From NCBI RefSeq assembly GCF_051192575.1, contig NZ_JBPJSQ010000002.1, forward strand, positions 310,001 to 374,000: DNA of 64,000 nucleotides, read 5' to 3'. Under the pieces are notes generated by a model that was not told the origin of the DNA, made no database searches, and saw only the letters and a list, made by a program, of their open reading frames with translations. This document shows positions 1-9,715 of this stretch, piece by piece. The position numbers were made by a program, and so were the translations under genes. How positions within the stretch are numbered: the stretch's first letter is position 1; the number at the start of each line of letters is the position of its first letter. The stretch is from Aestuariimicrobium soli. GTDB taxonomy: Bacteria; Actinomycetota; Actinomycetes; Propionibacteriales; Propionibacteriaceae.

Positions 1-171
1 CTGACCTCCGAGTTCCGCCGGCTGGGGCAGGACCCCGACTGGCAGCCATTCCTGCCCACCACTCTGCAGGCCCTCCTACAGGCCCCCGCCCACGCCGACC
101 TTCCCCTGAGCGTGGCCGACCTCGGTGAGCGGTTGTTCGCCCCCATGCGGAAGGCCATGGTGCAACAGTGA
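1..171 (+). CDS. recC: Exodeoxyribonuclease V gamma subunit RecC, C-terminal end (5' truncated by window edge)
   Basis: An open frame enters from the left edge and ends with TGA at 169-171. The last 56 residues are visible and finish LFAPMRKAMVQQ. The identification rests on position: the next two genes are recB and recD, the classical recC-recB-recD order, and the stop codon is shared with the recB start (GTGA, 168-171), which implies translational coupling. RecC recognises Chi and splits the strands in the RecBCD helicase-nuclease. The visible part carries no diagnostic motif, so the call is contextual. The start lies outside the window. Confidence 0.8.
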   Translation: MTSEFRRLGQDPDWQPFLPTTLQALLQAPAHADLPLSVADLGERLFAPMRKAMVQQ

Positions 172-3100
172 CCGACCAGACCACCACGACCCGGCCGGCC
201 CTCCACGAGACTGCGCCCGACTTCGACCCCGTCGGTGTGCGCCCAGAGCTGGTCACCACCCTGATCGAGGCCAGCGCCGGCACCGGCAAGACGACCACCA
301 TTGCCGCGCTCACCACCCTGGCCCTGGCCGAGGGGTGGTACGAGGTTTCCGAGGTGATGCTGGTGACCTTCGGCCGTCGGGCCGCTGGCGAACTGCGGGC
401 CAGCCTGCATCAACGGTTGCTCGAGACGATCACGGCCCTGGACGACGTGCTCGCCGGACGCCCGGAGGCCACGGACGGGGTCATCCTCGACGGCGCCCGC
501 GCGCAACTGCTGGGCGGCTCCGAGGACGACCGGCGTCGTCGGCTCGCCCGGTTGCGCCAGGCCCGGCTCGACTTCGACCGGGCCACCATCGCCACCACCC
601 ACCAGTTCTGCCACACCATGCTCGCCGAGCTGGGAGTGCTGGCCGACTTCGACGCGACCGCCGCCTTCGTCGACGATCCCGACGAGTTGGTCGACGACGT
701 GCTGCACGAGACCTACGTGCGGCGCTACCTGAAGGCCACCGAGATCCGTCCGCCGTTCGTTAGCTTCGCGCGCCAACTCGCCGAGCTGGTCACGTCGGGC
801 GAGGTGGACTTCGACCCGGCGCACGGGGCGGTCGGCGAGGAGCGGGTTGCCCTGGGGGTTGACCTGCGCAACGCGGTCGAGCGGCGCAAGTGGCACAGCC
901 GCACCTATGACTTCGACGACATGGTGGTGCGCCTGCACCGGGCCGTCGCCGGCCACGACGAGCGGCTCGACCGCACGCAGCTGCCCGCCTCCGTGGCCAC
1001 CGCCCGCGACGCCCTCAGCCGACGCTTCCGGCTGGTGATGATCGACGAGTACCAGGACACCGACTCGCTGCAGTGGCAGATCGTGCGCGCCGCCTTCCAC
1101 CACCACAGCCAGGTCTTCCTGATCGGCGACCCGAAGCAGGCGATCTACGCCTTCCGCGGTGCCGACGTCTACGCCTATCTGACGGCCCGGGCGACGGCCG
1201 ACCGACAGTTCACCCTGCGCCACAACCGGCGCAGCACCTCCGAACTGGTCGCTCAGGTCGACCGACTGTTCGGCCGCCGCGATCTGGGTCGCGAGATCAC
1301 CTGCCCACCGGCGCTCGGCGGCACCGGGCACCGGGTCGCCCGCACCGACGGAACCGACCTCTCTCCCCTCCAATTGCGGCTGGTGACGCCCGACGACGCT
1401 CCCCAGTTCAATGGCGACGGCGACCAGTGGGAGCTGGTGCTGCACGACCTGGCGCAGCAGGTGAAGGACACCCTGGCCCAGGTCGAGGTGCGCGACCCCG
1501 GGCTGGCCGCGGACGAGCCGGGGCGCAGGATTCGTCCGCACGACATCAACATCGTGGTGCGGGCAAACCGGCGCGCCGAGCAGGTTCGCGCCCACCTGAC
1601 CGCGGCGGGGGTACCGGCGGTGTTCGCCGGCGCCGACTCCGTCTTCGGCTCACCCGCGGCCCTCGACTGGGCGGCGCTGCTGCAGGCGATCACCCGCCCC
1701 ACCAGTGCCACGCTGAGACGGGTTGCCCTCACCGACTTCTTCGGGTTGACGGCACCCGAACTGGCCGCCGCCCCCGAGACCGAGCTCGCCGACCTCGGGC
1801 TCGACGTGCGCCGAGCCGCCCGCACACTGGAACAGTCCTCGGTGGCGGCCATGTTCGACGAACTGTCGGGGCGACGAGGCGTGCCGGCGCGTCTGTTGGC
1901 CACCCCCGGTGGCGAGCGACGCCTCACCGACCTGCGCCATGTCGCCGAACTGCTGCACCAGCAGGCGGTCGCGCTGTCGGCCTCCCAACCGCGCGCCGTC
2001 ATGGCGGTCCACCTGGCTCGCTGGCTCGGTGAACGCATCGGCGACCGAGCGGCCGCCGACGAGCAGACCCGACGACTCGAGGCCGACGGTGGGGCCGTGC
2101 AGATCATGACGATCCACCGTGCCAAGGGGCTCAGCCTGCCCGTGGTCTTCCTGCCCGACCTCAGCCACGCTCGTCGACGCAAGCCCTCGCGACACGATCC
2201 GGTGGTGCTGCACGAGAGTGGCCACCCCGTGATCGCCACCACTCCCACGACGGCCCAGCTGGCCCGGTTGGACGATGACGACCGCGATGAACTGTTGCGG
2301 CTGGCCTACGTGGCGGCCACCCGCCCCCAGTACCTGCTGCGACTGTGGTGGGTGGCCGAACCGGCGGCCGGCGAGTCGGCGGTGAACCGACTGCTGCACG
2401 AGCCTGGGCAGCCAGGGGTTCCGGCTGCCCACGTCACGGCCGATCGGCTGCGGGCCGACGAGATCGTCGACCAGTGGTCGAGCGTGGTCGACGTGCGTCG
2501 GGTGAGCGAGGCACGCACCCCCGCCCTGCCGCCGGTCGAGGTCGGCCTCGCCGTTCTGCCCGAGCGGGAGCGTGCCTTCGACCGCCACATCGACGAGACC
2601 TGGAGGCGAACGTCGTACTCGGCGCTGACCCGCTCGGCCCACGGCTTGCCCACCGGCCCCGCCGTGACGACGGACGAGCCCGAACCGCTCGCCCCCGACG
2701 AAGCGGCCGACGAGATGCCATCGTCACCCCTCGACGCTGCCGATGCGGTGCCCCAGACCCGGTTCCCGCAGCCGTTGACGGCGCTGCCCGGCGGCACCGA
2801 GTTCGGCGGGCTGGTGCACCTGGTGATGGAGCGGCTCGACTGGCAGGCCGCCGATCTGGGGGCCGAGCTGACCGCGGTGGTGGCCCGCGCCCATGCCGAA
2901 CATCCCGTGCCCGACGTCGGGTTGGACGACCTGGCTGCCGGCCTCGATCTGGTGGTGCGCACCCCCCTCGGAACCCTGACCGGCGGGCGGGCACTGTTCG
3001 ACCTGCCGGTGCGCGATCGCCTTCCCGAGCTGGACTTCGAACTGCCGCTGGCCGGGTCGTCGTCCGATGCTGGCACGCTGGCCGACGTGGCCGCGCTGTT

Positions 3101-3659
3101 CGGCGACCCCGAGCTCGTACCGGCGGACGATCCACTGGCCGCCTACGGGACCGCCCTCGCCGAGAGCCCCGCCGCCACTGAGGTGCTGGCCGGATGGCTG
3201 ACGGGGTCGATCGACGCCGTGCTGCGCGTGCCGGGGGCCGACGGTCAGCCGCGCCATGTCGTGGTCGACTACAAGACCAACCGCATCTGGCTGCCTCCGG
3301 GCACGCCCCTGCGAGTCGAGGACTACACGGCCCAGGCGATGACCGACGCCATGATCGCCGCCCACTACCCCCTGCAGGCCCTGCTGTACTGCGTCGCCCT
3401 GCACCGATTCCTGCGCCTGCGTCAGCCCGGCTACGACCCGGCGGTGCACCTGGGCGGCGTCGGGTACCTGTTCGTGCGTGGGATGGCCGGGCCGGACGCG
3501 CCCCTCGACCAGGGGGGCGCCGGCGGCGCCGCGGCCATGCCCCTGGGCGTGTTCACCTGGCAACCGAGCCCTGCGCTGGTGCTGGCGGCCGACCGGGTGC
3601 TGGCCGGCAGGAACGCACCGACCGACGGCGTGGAGGGAGCCCATCATGAGGGTCGATGA
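168..3659 (+). CDS. recB: Exodeoxyribonuclease V beta subunit RecB
   Basis: RecB is the 3'-5' SF1 helicase and nuclease subunit of RecBCD, which resects double-strand ends. At 1163 residues it has the usual length. Walker A ASAGTGKT is at residues 35-42, the DExx box MIDEYQDTD near 290, the motif TIHRAKGL near 650, and the RecB-family nuclease core VVDYKTNRIW near 1032, containing the D and K that bind metal and catalyse cleavage. The GTG start at 168 overlaps the recC stop. The 3' end overlaps the recD start by 14 bases, so the three subunits are made from one mRNA. All helicase and nuclease motifs look intact, so an active enzyme is expected. Confidence 0.95.
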   Translation: MTDQTTTTRPALHETAPDFDPVGVRPELVTTLIEASAGTGKTTTIAALTTLALAEGWYEVSEVMLVTFGRRAAGELRASLHQRLLETITALDDVLAGRPEATDGVILDGARAQLLGGSEDDRRRRLARLRQARLDFDRATIATTHQFCHTMLAELGVLADFDATAAFVDDPDELVDDVLHETYVRRYLKATEIRPPFVSFARQLAELVTSGEVDFDPAHGAVGEERVALGVDLRNAVERRKWHSRTYDFDDMVVRLHRAVAGHDERLDRTQLPASVATARDALSRRFRLVMIDEYQDTDSLQWQIVRAAFHHHSQVFLIGDPKQAIYAFRGADVYAYLTARATADRQFTLRHNRRSTSELVAQVDRLFGRRDLGREITCPPALGGTGHRVARTDGTDLSPLQLRLVTPDDAPQFNGDGDQWELVLHDLAQQVKDTLAQVEVRDPGLAADEPGRRIRPHDINIVVRANRRAEQVRAHLTAAGVPAVFAGADSVFGSPAALDWAALLQAITRPTSATLRRVALTDFFGLTAPELAAAPETELADLGLDVRRAARTLEQSSVAAMFDELSGRRGVPARLLATPGGERRLTDLRHVAELLHQQAVALSASQPRAVMAVHLARWLGERIGDRAAADEQTRRLEADGGAVQIMTIHRAKGLSLPVVFLPDLSHARRRKPSRHDPVVLHESGHPVIATTPTTAQLARLDDDDRDELLRLAYVAATRPQYLLRLWWVAEPAAGESAVNRLLHEPGQPGVPAAHVTADRLRADEIVDQWSSVVDVRRVSEARTPALPPVEVGLAVLPERERAFDRHIDETWRRTSYSALTRSAHGLPTGPAVTTDEPEPLAPDEAADEMPSSPLDAADAVPQTRFPQPLTALPGGTEFGGLVHLVMERLDWQAADLGAELTAVVARAHAEHPVPDVGLDDLAAGLDLVVRTPLGTLTGGRALFDLPVRDRLPELDFELPLAGSSSDAGTLADVAALFGDPELVPADDPLAAYGTALAESPAATEVLAGWLTGSIDAVLRVPGADGQPRHVVVDYKTNRIWLPPGTPLRVEDYTAQAMTDAMIAAHYPLQALLYCVALHRFLRLRQPGYDPAVHLGGVGYLFVRGMAGPDAPLDQGGAGGAAAMPLGVFTWQPSPALVLAADRVLAGRNAPTDGVEGAHHEGR

Positions 3660-5502
3660 GCCGGTGATCAGCGCCACCGGGGTGCTGGCCGAGTTCAACG
3701 CCGCCGGCGTGTTGCAGGTGGCCGATGTGCAACTGGCGCAGGTCAGTTGCCGCCTCAGCCGCATCGACGATCCGGCGACCCAACTGGCGGCCGCGCTCGC
3801 GGTGCGCGAGCTGCGTCGAGGGTCGGTCTGCGTCGACCTGGCCACGATCCGCGACCAGGTGCTGGCCGAACTGCGAGCCTACGACCTCACCGGCGAGGGC
3901 CTCAGCGACGGCGCGGGTGCCGCCGACTCCGCGATCCGCGAGCGCCTGGCCCTGGTGGAGTCCTTGCCGTGGCCGGAGGCCGCGACGTGGGCCTCGTCCC
4001 TCGAGGTCTCGGCGTCCGACGACCACCCGTACCGGCTCGAGGGCACCCTGTTCTACCTTGCTCGCTGGTGGCGACACGAGCGCGACATCGCCGCCATCCT
4101 GCGGGCCCGCGAGTCCGCTCCCCCGCCCCGGGTCGACCTTCCGCGACTCGAGGCCACGGTGACCGCGCTGTTCGAGCACGACGCCGGCGGCGGCGATGGC
4201 CTGCAGCGGCAGGCTGCGCTGGTCGCTGCCCGCAGTTGGACGTCGGTGGTGGCCGGTGGGCCGGGCACGGGCAAGACGACCACGGTGGCCCGCATGCTGG
4301 CCGCACTGCAGGACCAGTCGGAGAGGCCGCTCACGGCCGCCCTCGCGGCTCCGAGCGGCAAGGCCGCGGCGCGACTGGAGCAGTCCGTGCGTGAGGAGGC
4401 GGGCAAGCTGACCCGCACACTTCCCCCGATCCCGGCCGGGCAGACCCTGCACGGGCTGCTGGGGGCCCGCGGTGTGGGCAACGGTTTCACGCGCCACGCC
4501 GGCAATCCGCTGCCGCACGACGTGGTGGTGCTCGACGAGGCGAGCATGGTCGACGTCGCCATGTTCGCCGCGCTGCTGGCTGCGCTGCGCCCCACCTCCC
4601 GGTTGGTGATCGTCGGTGACCCGCACCAGCTCAGTTCGGTCGACGCCGGCCGGGTGCTGGCCGACATCGCCGCGGGTGGCCTCACCACCGGCGGCGACCA
4701 GCCGACCTCGGCGGTGGTGGAACTGGAGCGCAACTGGCGCAACACGGGCGACATCGACGCTCTGGCCCGAGCGGTGAAGGCCGGTGACGCCGACGCCGCG
4801 ATCGCCCTGCTGGGGGCGAGCACCGACGGCAGCCTCGTGTGGGACGAACTGGACGGTCCCGAACTGGCCGATGTGCCGGGGTTGGCCGGGGAGTTGGTCG
4901 ACCAGGCCCGGACGAGCCACGCGGCCGCGCTGGCGGGCGATGCCGCCGTCGCGCTCTCCTCGCTCGACACCCACCGGATTCTGGTGGCCCATCGGGAGGG
5001 ACGACACGGGGTCGGCGGCTGGTCGCGGCAGGTGCAGGGGCTGCTGCGCCACGCGATCGACGGTTACGGCGGCGCCGGCGCTCACGCCAGGGATGCCGAG
5101 TGGTACCCGGGTCGTCCGATTCTGGTGACGGCCAACAGCCGCGACATCGCGGTCTTCAACGGCGACTCGGGAGTGATCGTGAACTCACCCGACGGGCGCG
5201 GTGGCCCGCAGTTGGCGCTGCCGACGCCGCACGGCCCCCGGCTGCTGAGCCCATCGTTGGTCGACGGTCTGGAGTCGATGTACGCCCTCACCGTGCACAA
5301 GGCCCAGGGGTCGCAGTTCGAGCGGGTCACGGTGGTGCTGCCACCCGAGACGTCTCCCCTGCTGACCCGCGAGATGTTCTACACGGCGATCACGCGCGCC
5401 CGGAAGCGGGTACGGGTGGTGGGAACGGCCGCCGCCGTGCGGGCGGCCATCGACCACCACACCCGGCGAGTCAGCGGGTTGAGGTTGACGACGACCCCGT
5501 GA
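3646..5502 (+). CDS. recD: Exodeoxyribonuclease V alpha subunit RecD
   Basis: RecD is the 5'-3' SF1 helicase of RecBCD. The start chosen is ATG 3646, preceded by GGAGGGAG at 3632-3639 and lying inside the recB 3' end, giving 618 residues. A longer frame upstream is only recB read out of frame. Walker A GGPGTGKTTT is near residue 205, Walker B VLDEASM near 298, and the C-terminal helicase motif TVHKAQGSQFE near 549; all are typical of RecD. The gene ends 32 bases inside the convergent nudC gene. With recC and recB it completes a full RecBCD operon. Confidence 0.95.
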   Translation: MRVDEPVISATGVLAEFNAAGVLQVADVQLAQVSCRLSRIDDPATQLAAALAVRELRRGSVCVDLATIRDQVLAELRAYDLTGEGLSDGAGAADSAIRERLALVESLPWPEAATWASSLEVSASDDHPYRLEGTLFYLARWWRHERDIAAILRARESAPPPRVDLPRLEATVTALFEHDAGGGDGLQRQAALVAARSWTSVVAGGPGTGKTTTVARMLAALQDQSERPLTAALAAPSGKAAARLEQSVREEAGKLTRTLPPIPAGQTLHGLLGARGVGNGFTRHAGNPLPHDVVVLDEASMVDVAMFAALLAALRPTSRLVIVGDPHQLSSVDAGRVLADIAAGGLTTGGDQPTSAVVELERNWRNTGDIDALARAVKAGDADAAIALLGASTDGSLVWDELDGPELADVPGLAGELVDQARTSHAAALAGDAAVALSSLDTHRILVAHREGRHGVGGWSRQVQGLLRHAIDGYGGAGAHARDAEWYPGRPILVTANSRDIAVFNGDSGVIVNSPDGRGGPQLALPTPHGPRLLSPSLVDGLESMYALTVHKAQGSQFERVTVVLPPETSPLLTREMFYTAITRARKRVRVVGTAAAVRAAIDHHTRRVSGLRLTTTP

Positions 5503-6448
5503 TGGGCAGCGTGACCACGGGAACGCCGGCGTGGGCGGCGGTGATCTGCCCCGCCCGCCACCCCTCGATCAGCCGGCGGGCGATGGACCCGGGTGCGGAC
5601 AGCACCAGTTCGCCCGAGGCGACCGCCTCGTCCATCTGCGCGCGGGTGAACCAGCGGGCCTCGTCGAGTTCGACCCCATCGACGACGGGCGGCGCCGGCG
5701 CGACCGTGGCCACGCAGCCCAGCATCAACGAGCGCGGGAACGGCCAGGGCTGGCTGGCCAGGTAGCCGAAGCCGGTGACCGCCAGTTGGGCCTCCTCGGC
5801 GACCTCGCGGACGACCGAGGCCTCGAGGGATTCGCCCGCCTCGACGAAACCAGCGAGCAACGACATGCGGTGAGGTGGCCAGCTCGCCTGGTGGGCCAAC
5901 AGCAGCCGCTCCTCGACCACCGACGTGCCCGGGTCGAGCAGCACCACGATCATCGCCGGATCCGTGCGCGGGAACAGCTGGGCACCGCACTCGAGACACT
6001 GCCGGACGAAGCCGCCCTCCACGGGGCGGGTGTGCCCGGCGCAGCGCTCGCACCGAGGGTCGAGCCGGTGCCAGGCGAGCACCGCCACCGCCGCGGTCAG
6101 CAGTTCCTCCTCGAGGGCCGAGAAGCCCCCCTCCCGCAGGGTGCGTGTCGCGGCACCCGACCCCGTACCACTCGACTGTGGATCACGCACCTCGACGGCG
6201 AACCATGGACGATCCTCGGCCACCCCCAGGAAGATGTGGCGAGCGGGGTCGTGAGTGCCCCCGGTGGGGCCGATCGACGCCAGCCCCCCAGCGGTGGTGA
6301 CGCTCACCAGCTGGGCCTCGGGTCGTGCCCACTGGCCGGCGAGAGCGGCCTCGTCCGAGCGCAGGTCGGCGCGGCGGTCGAGGATGAGGATGAAGGGCGC
6401 GCTGGGATTCAGGGCAGTGCTGGCGGCGGGGGGCGCGGTGTCGGTCAC
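5471..6448 (-). CDS. nudC: NAD+ diphosphatase / NAD-capped RNA decapping Nudix hydrolase NudC
   Basis: NudC cleaves NAD(H) to NMN(H) and AMP and removes NAD caps from RNA 5' ends. The 325-residue protein has the zinc ribbon C133-x2-C136 ... C151-x2-C154, a Nudix box at about 200-222 (GFVEAGE ... REVAEEA), and the signature SQPWPFPRS at 232-240 that separates NudC from other Nudix enzymes. The Nudix box has Q221 where the consensus has Gly; the catalytic RE and EE residues are kept. The start GTG 6448 fits a TAGGGT box six bases upstream. It lies convergent to recD and just downstream of adnB, as in mycobacteria (Rv3199c next to Rv3201c/Rv3202c). Confidence 0.93.
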   Translation of the reverse strand: MTDTAPPAASTALNPSAPFILILDRRADLRSDEAALAGQWARPEAQLVSVTTAGGLASIGPTGGTHDPARHIFLGVAEDRPWFAVEVRDPQSSGTGSGAATRTLREGGFSALEEELLTAAVAVLAWHRLDPRCERCAGHTRPVEGGFVRQCLECGAQLFPRTDPAMIVVLLDPGTSVVEERLLLAHQASWPPHRMSLLAGFVEAGESLEASVVREVAEEAQLAVTGFGYLASQPWPFPRSLMLGCVATVAPAPPVVDGVELDEARWFTRAQMDEAVASGELVLSAPGSIARRLIEGWRAGQITAAHAGVPVVTLPITGSSSTSTR

Positions 6449-6454
6449 GACTCG

Positions 6455-6460
6455 ACCCTA
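6455..6460 (-). promoter_or_regulatory. -10 element of a leaderless nudC promoter
   Basis: TAGGGT lies on the minus strand six bases before the GTG start, the spacing of leaderless actinobacterial transcripts. It overlaps the last codons of adnB, so nudC can be transcribed apart from adnAB. No convincing -35 is seen. Confidence 0.5.
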
Positions 6461-9400
6461 GTCCGCCGCGCCGTCCACCCCGATCAGCGCCAACAGTCCG
6501 GCTTCGTCGAGCCTGCGGTCCGACCACCGCTCCTCACCCGTGGCGACGTGCACGAATCCGGCGGCCACCCGTTCCAGCGGCACCCCGCGCGATCGCGCCC
6601 AGGCCAGCCGGTAGAGCGCCAGCTGGTTCTCGTCGGCGGCGGCTCGTCCGGTCTTCCAGTCGACCAGCACGAAATCGGTGTCGGCATCCTCACCGGGGTA
6701 GACGGCGTCGATCTGGCCACGCAATTGCAGCGTGCCGCCGGTGGGCTCCGTCACGGTCAGCACGAAGGGCACCTCCAGCGCCAACGGCGTTCGCGAGGCC
6801 CACGGGGACTGCTCGAACCGTCGCTGCAGGGTGGCCAACTGGGCGCCGGTGGCCACCTCATCGCGCTCGTCCTCGGCGGTCGGGTCGACCAGCGACTGCT
6901 GACCGAGCCGGGCCTCGACCCAGGCGTGGAACAACGTGCCCAGATTGGCGGCCGACGACGGCGCCTGCGGCATCGGACGAAGAATGCGGCGAACGTAGTC
7001 GTCGGGGTCGGCCGCCAACCGCATCGCCTGGGTCACCGACAATGACGGCGGCAGGGTGACCCGGCGCTGGGCCGACCGGTCCTCGTCCTGCTCGTGGGTG
7101 AGCGCCGCCAGCGTCGCGTCCCAGTCGTCCACCACCCGTTGGTCCTCGCTCGCCAGCGGCGGCAGGGCTCCCTGCGGATGGGCGGCGTGACGACGCACGA
7201 GGGCGGCGGCATCCAACCTGCGGGTGCGCTGGGCTTCGTCCAACTGAGCCGGCCAGTCCAGCGATTCAGCGCCTCCCAGCAGCGGGTTGGTGGCCGCCAC
7301 CGGATCTGGTGCGAGGTGGTCGACGCGCCCCTGCTCGAGGGCTTCCTCGGCGACGGCCGTGAAGTAGTCGCTGGTGATCTTCGGGCGCGCCTGAGCCGGG
7401 CGCCACGTGTGGCTGGTGGCGACCAGTTCCTCGCGGGCCCGGGTGACCCCGACGTAGGCCAGCCGGTCCTCGGCCAGCCGGTTCGACGAGCGCTGGGCCT
7501 CGACGTAGTCGTCCAACGCCTTCTTCGTGACCTGGTGGGGCAACTGGTCGATGGAGTCGGCATCGCCCCGCAGCTCGGCCGGCAGCGCACTGGCCGTCGT
7601 CACCCAGTTGTCGGTCAGCCGGTCGGAGGGGAAGGTCTTGTCGACCAGCGCGGGCAGGTACACCACCTCCCACTCCAGACCCTTGGCCCGGTGCACCGTC
7701 AGCAGTTTGACCGAGTCGCGGGCGCTGGGTGTGGCCCGCTCGAGACCGACACCGTGGTCGAGTTCGGCCTGGAACCAGGCCAGCAGTCCCGACAACGACG
7801 AGTCGCCGTCGACGTCGACGTAGTCGGCGATGGCATCCATGAAGGCCGCCAGCTGGTCTCCGGCGCCGGCCCGCCCCGACGAGGCCAGTTCGATGTCGAG
7901 CCCGAGCGTGGTGATGACCCGCCTGACCTGGTCGAGCACCGGCTCGCTGGAATGCTGCCGCAGTCGCGCCATCTCGCCGCTGAACGCCGCGAAACGCTGG
8001 CGGGCCTCGGGCGAGAAGGGAGCGTCGCCCAGGTCGCTCATGGCGTCGAGCAGGCTGACCACGTCGGTGACGTCGGTGTCGGCCACGGCCTCGGCGAGTT
8101 CGTTGAACAGGTCGGGCAGGGGTGCCTGGTCGGCGGGCTCACGCGCGGTGAGGTCACGGGCCCGCACGCCGAGCAGGGCGAGGTCGCGCGGCCCGATCCG
8201 CCAGCGTGGGCCCGTCAACAACCGCACCAGTTCGGGGTTGGCGGTGACGTCGTTGACCAACCTGAGGGTGGCCACCACCTCGGCCACCTCGGGCAGCCCG
8301 AGCAGCCCACCCAGCCCGACGATCTCGACGGGAACGTCACGCGCCACCAGGGCCTGGTGCAGGTCGGCGGAATCGGCGTTGCGGCGCAACAGCACGGCCA
8401 GGTCGCGCCATGCCAAGGAGGGGTTCTCGTGGTGCTGGCGGACGATGTCGTCGGCCACCCACGCCACCTCTTCCGGCCAGGTCTCGAAGCTGGCGACCCG
8501 CACGACGCCGCCCTGCCTGTCGTCCGGCGCCACCAGGACCCCGGGGGTCTGCGCGCCCGTGGGGTCGTGCTTGAGCAGCACGGGGTCATCGCGCAGGGAG
8601 GCCGCGATGGTGTTCGCGACCTGCAGCACCCGCTGCCCGGACCGCCGGTTCACGGTCAGTTGGTACGAGGCCGCCGGGAGCACCTCGGTGCCGGCGCGTC
8701 GGGGGAACTCGCGGTGGAAGGCGAGAATGTTGCTGGCCGCCGCGCCGCGCCACCCGTAGATGGCCTGGAAGGGATCGCCGACGGCCGTCACCGGGTGACC
8801 CAGACCGGAGCCCTCGACGTCGTCGCCCGAGAACAGGGCCCGCAGCAACTGGGCCTGCGCCGACGAGGTGTCCTGGTATTCGTCCAGCAGCACCACCCGG
8901 AACTGGTCGCGGAGCACCGCCCCGACGTGGGGCACCCGCTCGGCCAGGGCGGCCGCCGTCGCCATCTGGTCGGCGAACTCGGTCACACCCAGCGAGGCCT
9001 TGAGCGCCCGGAAGTCGTTGACCAGGCCCAGCAACTCGACGCGCTCGGCGCTGGTCGCACCGGCCTGCTCGATGGCCTTGTAGGGGGCGCCCCGCCACAG
9101 TGGCGCCGCGTCGAGCCGCTGCTGGAAGCGGGCAGCGTGCTCGGTGATCTGCTCGCCGGTGACCAGGTGCGAGCTCATCATCGCCTCGAGGCCCAGCACC
9201 CGCTCGGTCAGTGAGTCGGGACGAAGCCGGCTCAGGTGGGCGAACGGCCCCGGCGCGCGGCTGACGGTGCGCGAGGCCAGGCGGTAGCGAGCCGCCCCGG
9301 TGATCAACATCGACGAACTCTCCACCCCGATCCGGGCGCCGTGTTCTGACACGAGGCGGCCGGCGAACGAGTCGTAGGTCATGACCACCTCTTCGCCCTG

Positions 9401-9715
9401 CTCGTCGACCCCCTCGGCGATGACACCCGCGCGCACGAGTGCCTGGCGCACGCGATGACCCAATTCGGCGGCGGCCTTGCGCGTGAAGGTGAGGCCGAGC
9501 ACCTGATCGGGCCGCACCTGACCCGTGCCGACCAGCCACACCACCCGCGCCGCCATCACCGTCGTCTTGCCCGAGCCCGCCCCGGCGATGATCACGGCCG
9601 GCTCGAGGGGGGCCGTGATGGCGGCCAACTGCTGGTCCGAGAAGGGAATGCCCATGGCATCGACCAGGTCTTCGGGACGTTCGAACCCGTGGGCGGGTCG
9701 GCTCACCTCGGTCAT
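6458..9715 (-). CDS. adnB: AdnB subunit of the AdnAB helicase-nuclease (UvrD-like motor with RecB-type nuclease)
   Basis: AdnB is the active motor subunit of the actinobacterial end-resecting AdnAB enzyme. Of 1085 residues, the N-terminal part is a UvrD/PcrA helicase: Walker A AGAGSGKTT at 44-52, DExx box LLDEYQDTS near 274, and LLTVHRAKGLEW near 670. The C-terminus has a RecB-family nuclease with VLVDWKTGRAA near 1014 followed by ENQLALYR. The start chosen is ATG 9715, which overlaps the adnA stop by one base (TGATG); a longer frame reading into adnA lacks support. The pairing with adnA, the size and the nudC neighbour match Rv3201c. Both motor and nuclease residues appear intact. Confidence 0.92.
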   Translation of the reverse strand: MTEVSRPAHGFERPEDLVDAMGIPFSDQQLAAITAPLEPAVIIAGAGSGKTTVMAARVVWLVGTGQVRPDQVLGLTFTRKAAAELGHRVRQALVRAGVIAEGVDEQGEEVVMTYDSFAGRLVSEHGARIGVESSSMLITGAARYRLASRTVSRAPGPFAHLSRLRPDSLTERVLGLEAMMSSHLVTGEQITEHAARFQQRLDAAPLWRGAPYKAIEQAGATSAERVELLGLVNDFRALKASLGVTEFADQMATAAALAERVPHVGAVLRDQFRVVLLDEYQDTSSAQAQLLRALFSGDDVEGSGLGHPVTAVGDPFQAIYGWRGAAASNILAFHREFPRRAGTEVLPAASYQLTVNRRSGQRVLQVANTIAASLRDDPVLLKHDPTGAQTPGVLVAPDDRQGGVVRVASFETWPEEVAWVADDIVRQHHENPSLAWRDLAVLLRRNADSADLHQALVARDVPVEIVGLGGLLGLPEVAEVVATLRLVNDVTANPELVRLLTGPRWRIGPRDLALLGVRARDLTAREPADQAPLPDLFNELAEAVADTDVTDVVSLLDAMSDLGDAPFSPEARQRFAAFSGEMARLRQHSSEPVLDQVRRVITTLGLDIELASSGRAGAGDQLAAFMDAIADYVDVDGDSSLSGLLAWFQAELDHGVGLERATPSARDSVKLLTVHRAKGLEWEVVYLPALVDKTFPSDRLTDNWVTTASALPAELRGDADSIDQLPHQVTKKALDDYVEAQRSSNRLAEDRLAYVGVTRAREELVATSHTWRPAQARPKITSDYFTAVAEEALEQGRVDHLAPDPVAATNPLLGGAESLDWPAQLDEAQRTRRLDAAALVRRHAAHPQGALPPLASEDQRVVDDWDATLAALTHEQDEDRSAQRRVTLPPSLSVTQAMRLAADPDDYVRRILRPMPQAPSSAANLGTLFHAWVEARLGQQSLVDPTAEDERDEVATGAQLATLQRRFEQSPWASRTPLALEVPFVLTVTEPTGGTLQLRGQIDAVYPGEDADTDFVLVDWKTGRAAADENQLALYRLAWARSRGVPLERVAAGFVHVATGEERWSDRRLDEAGLLALIGVDGAAD

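Noticed and set aside
125..763. Long frames in recB, adnAB, gdh, secA and mtrB on other frames or strands
   Set aside because: They are arginine/proline/alanine-rich, lack motifs, and are explained by high GC leaving few stops opposite or beside true genes.
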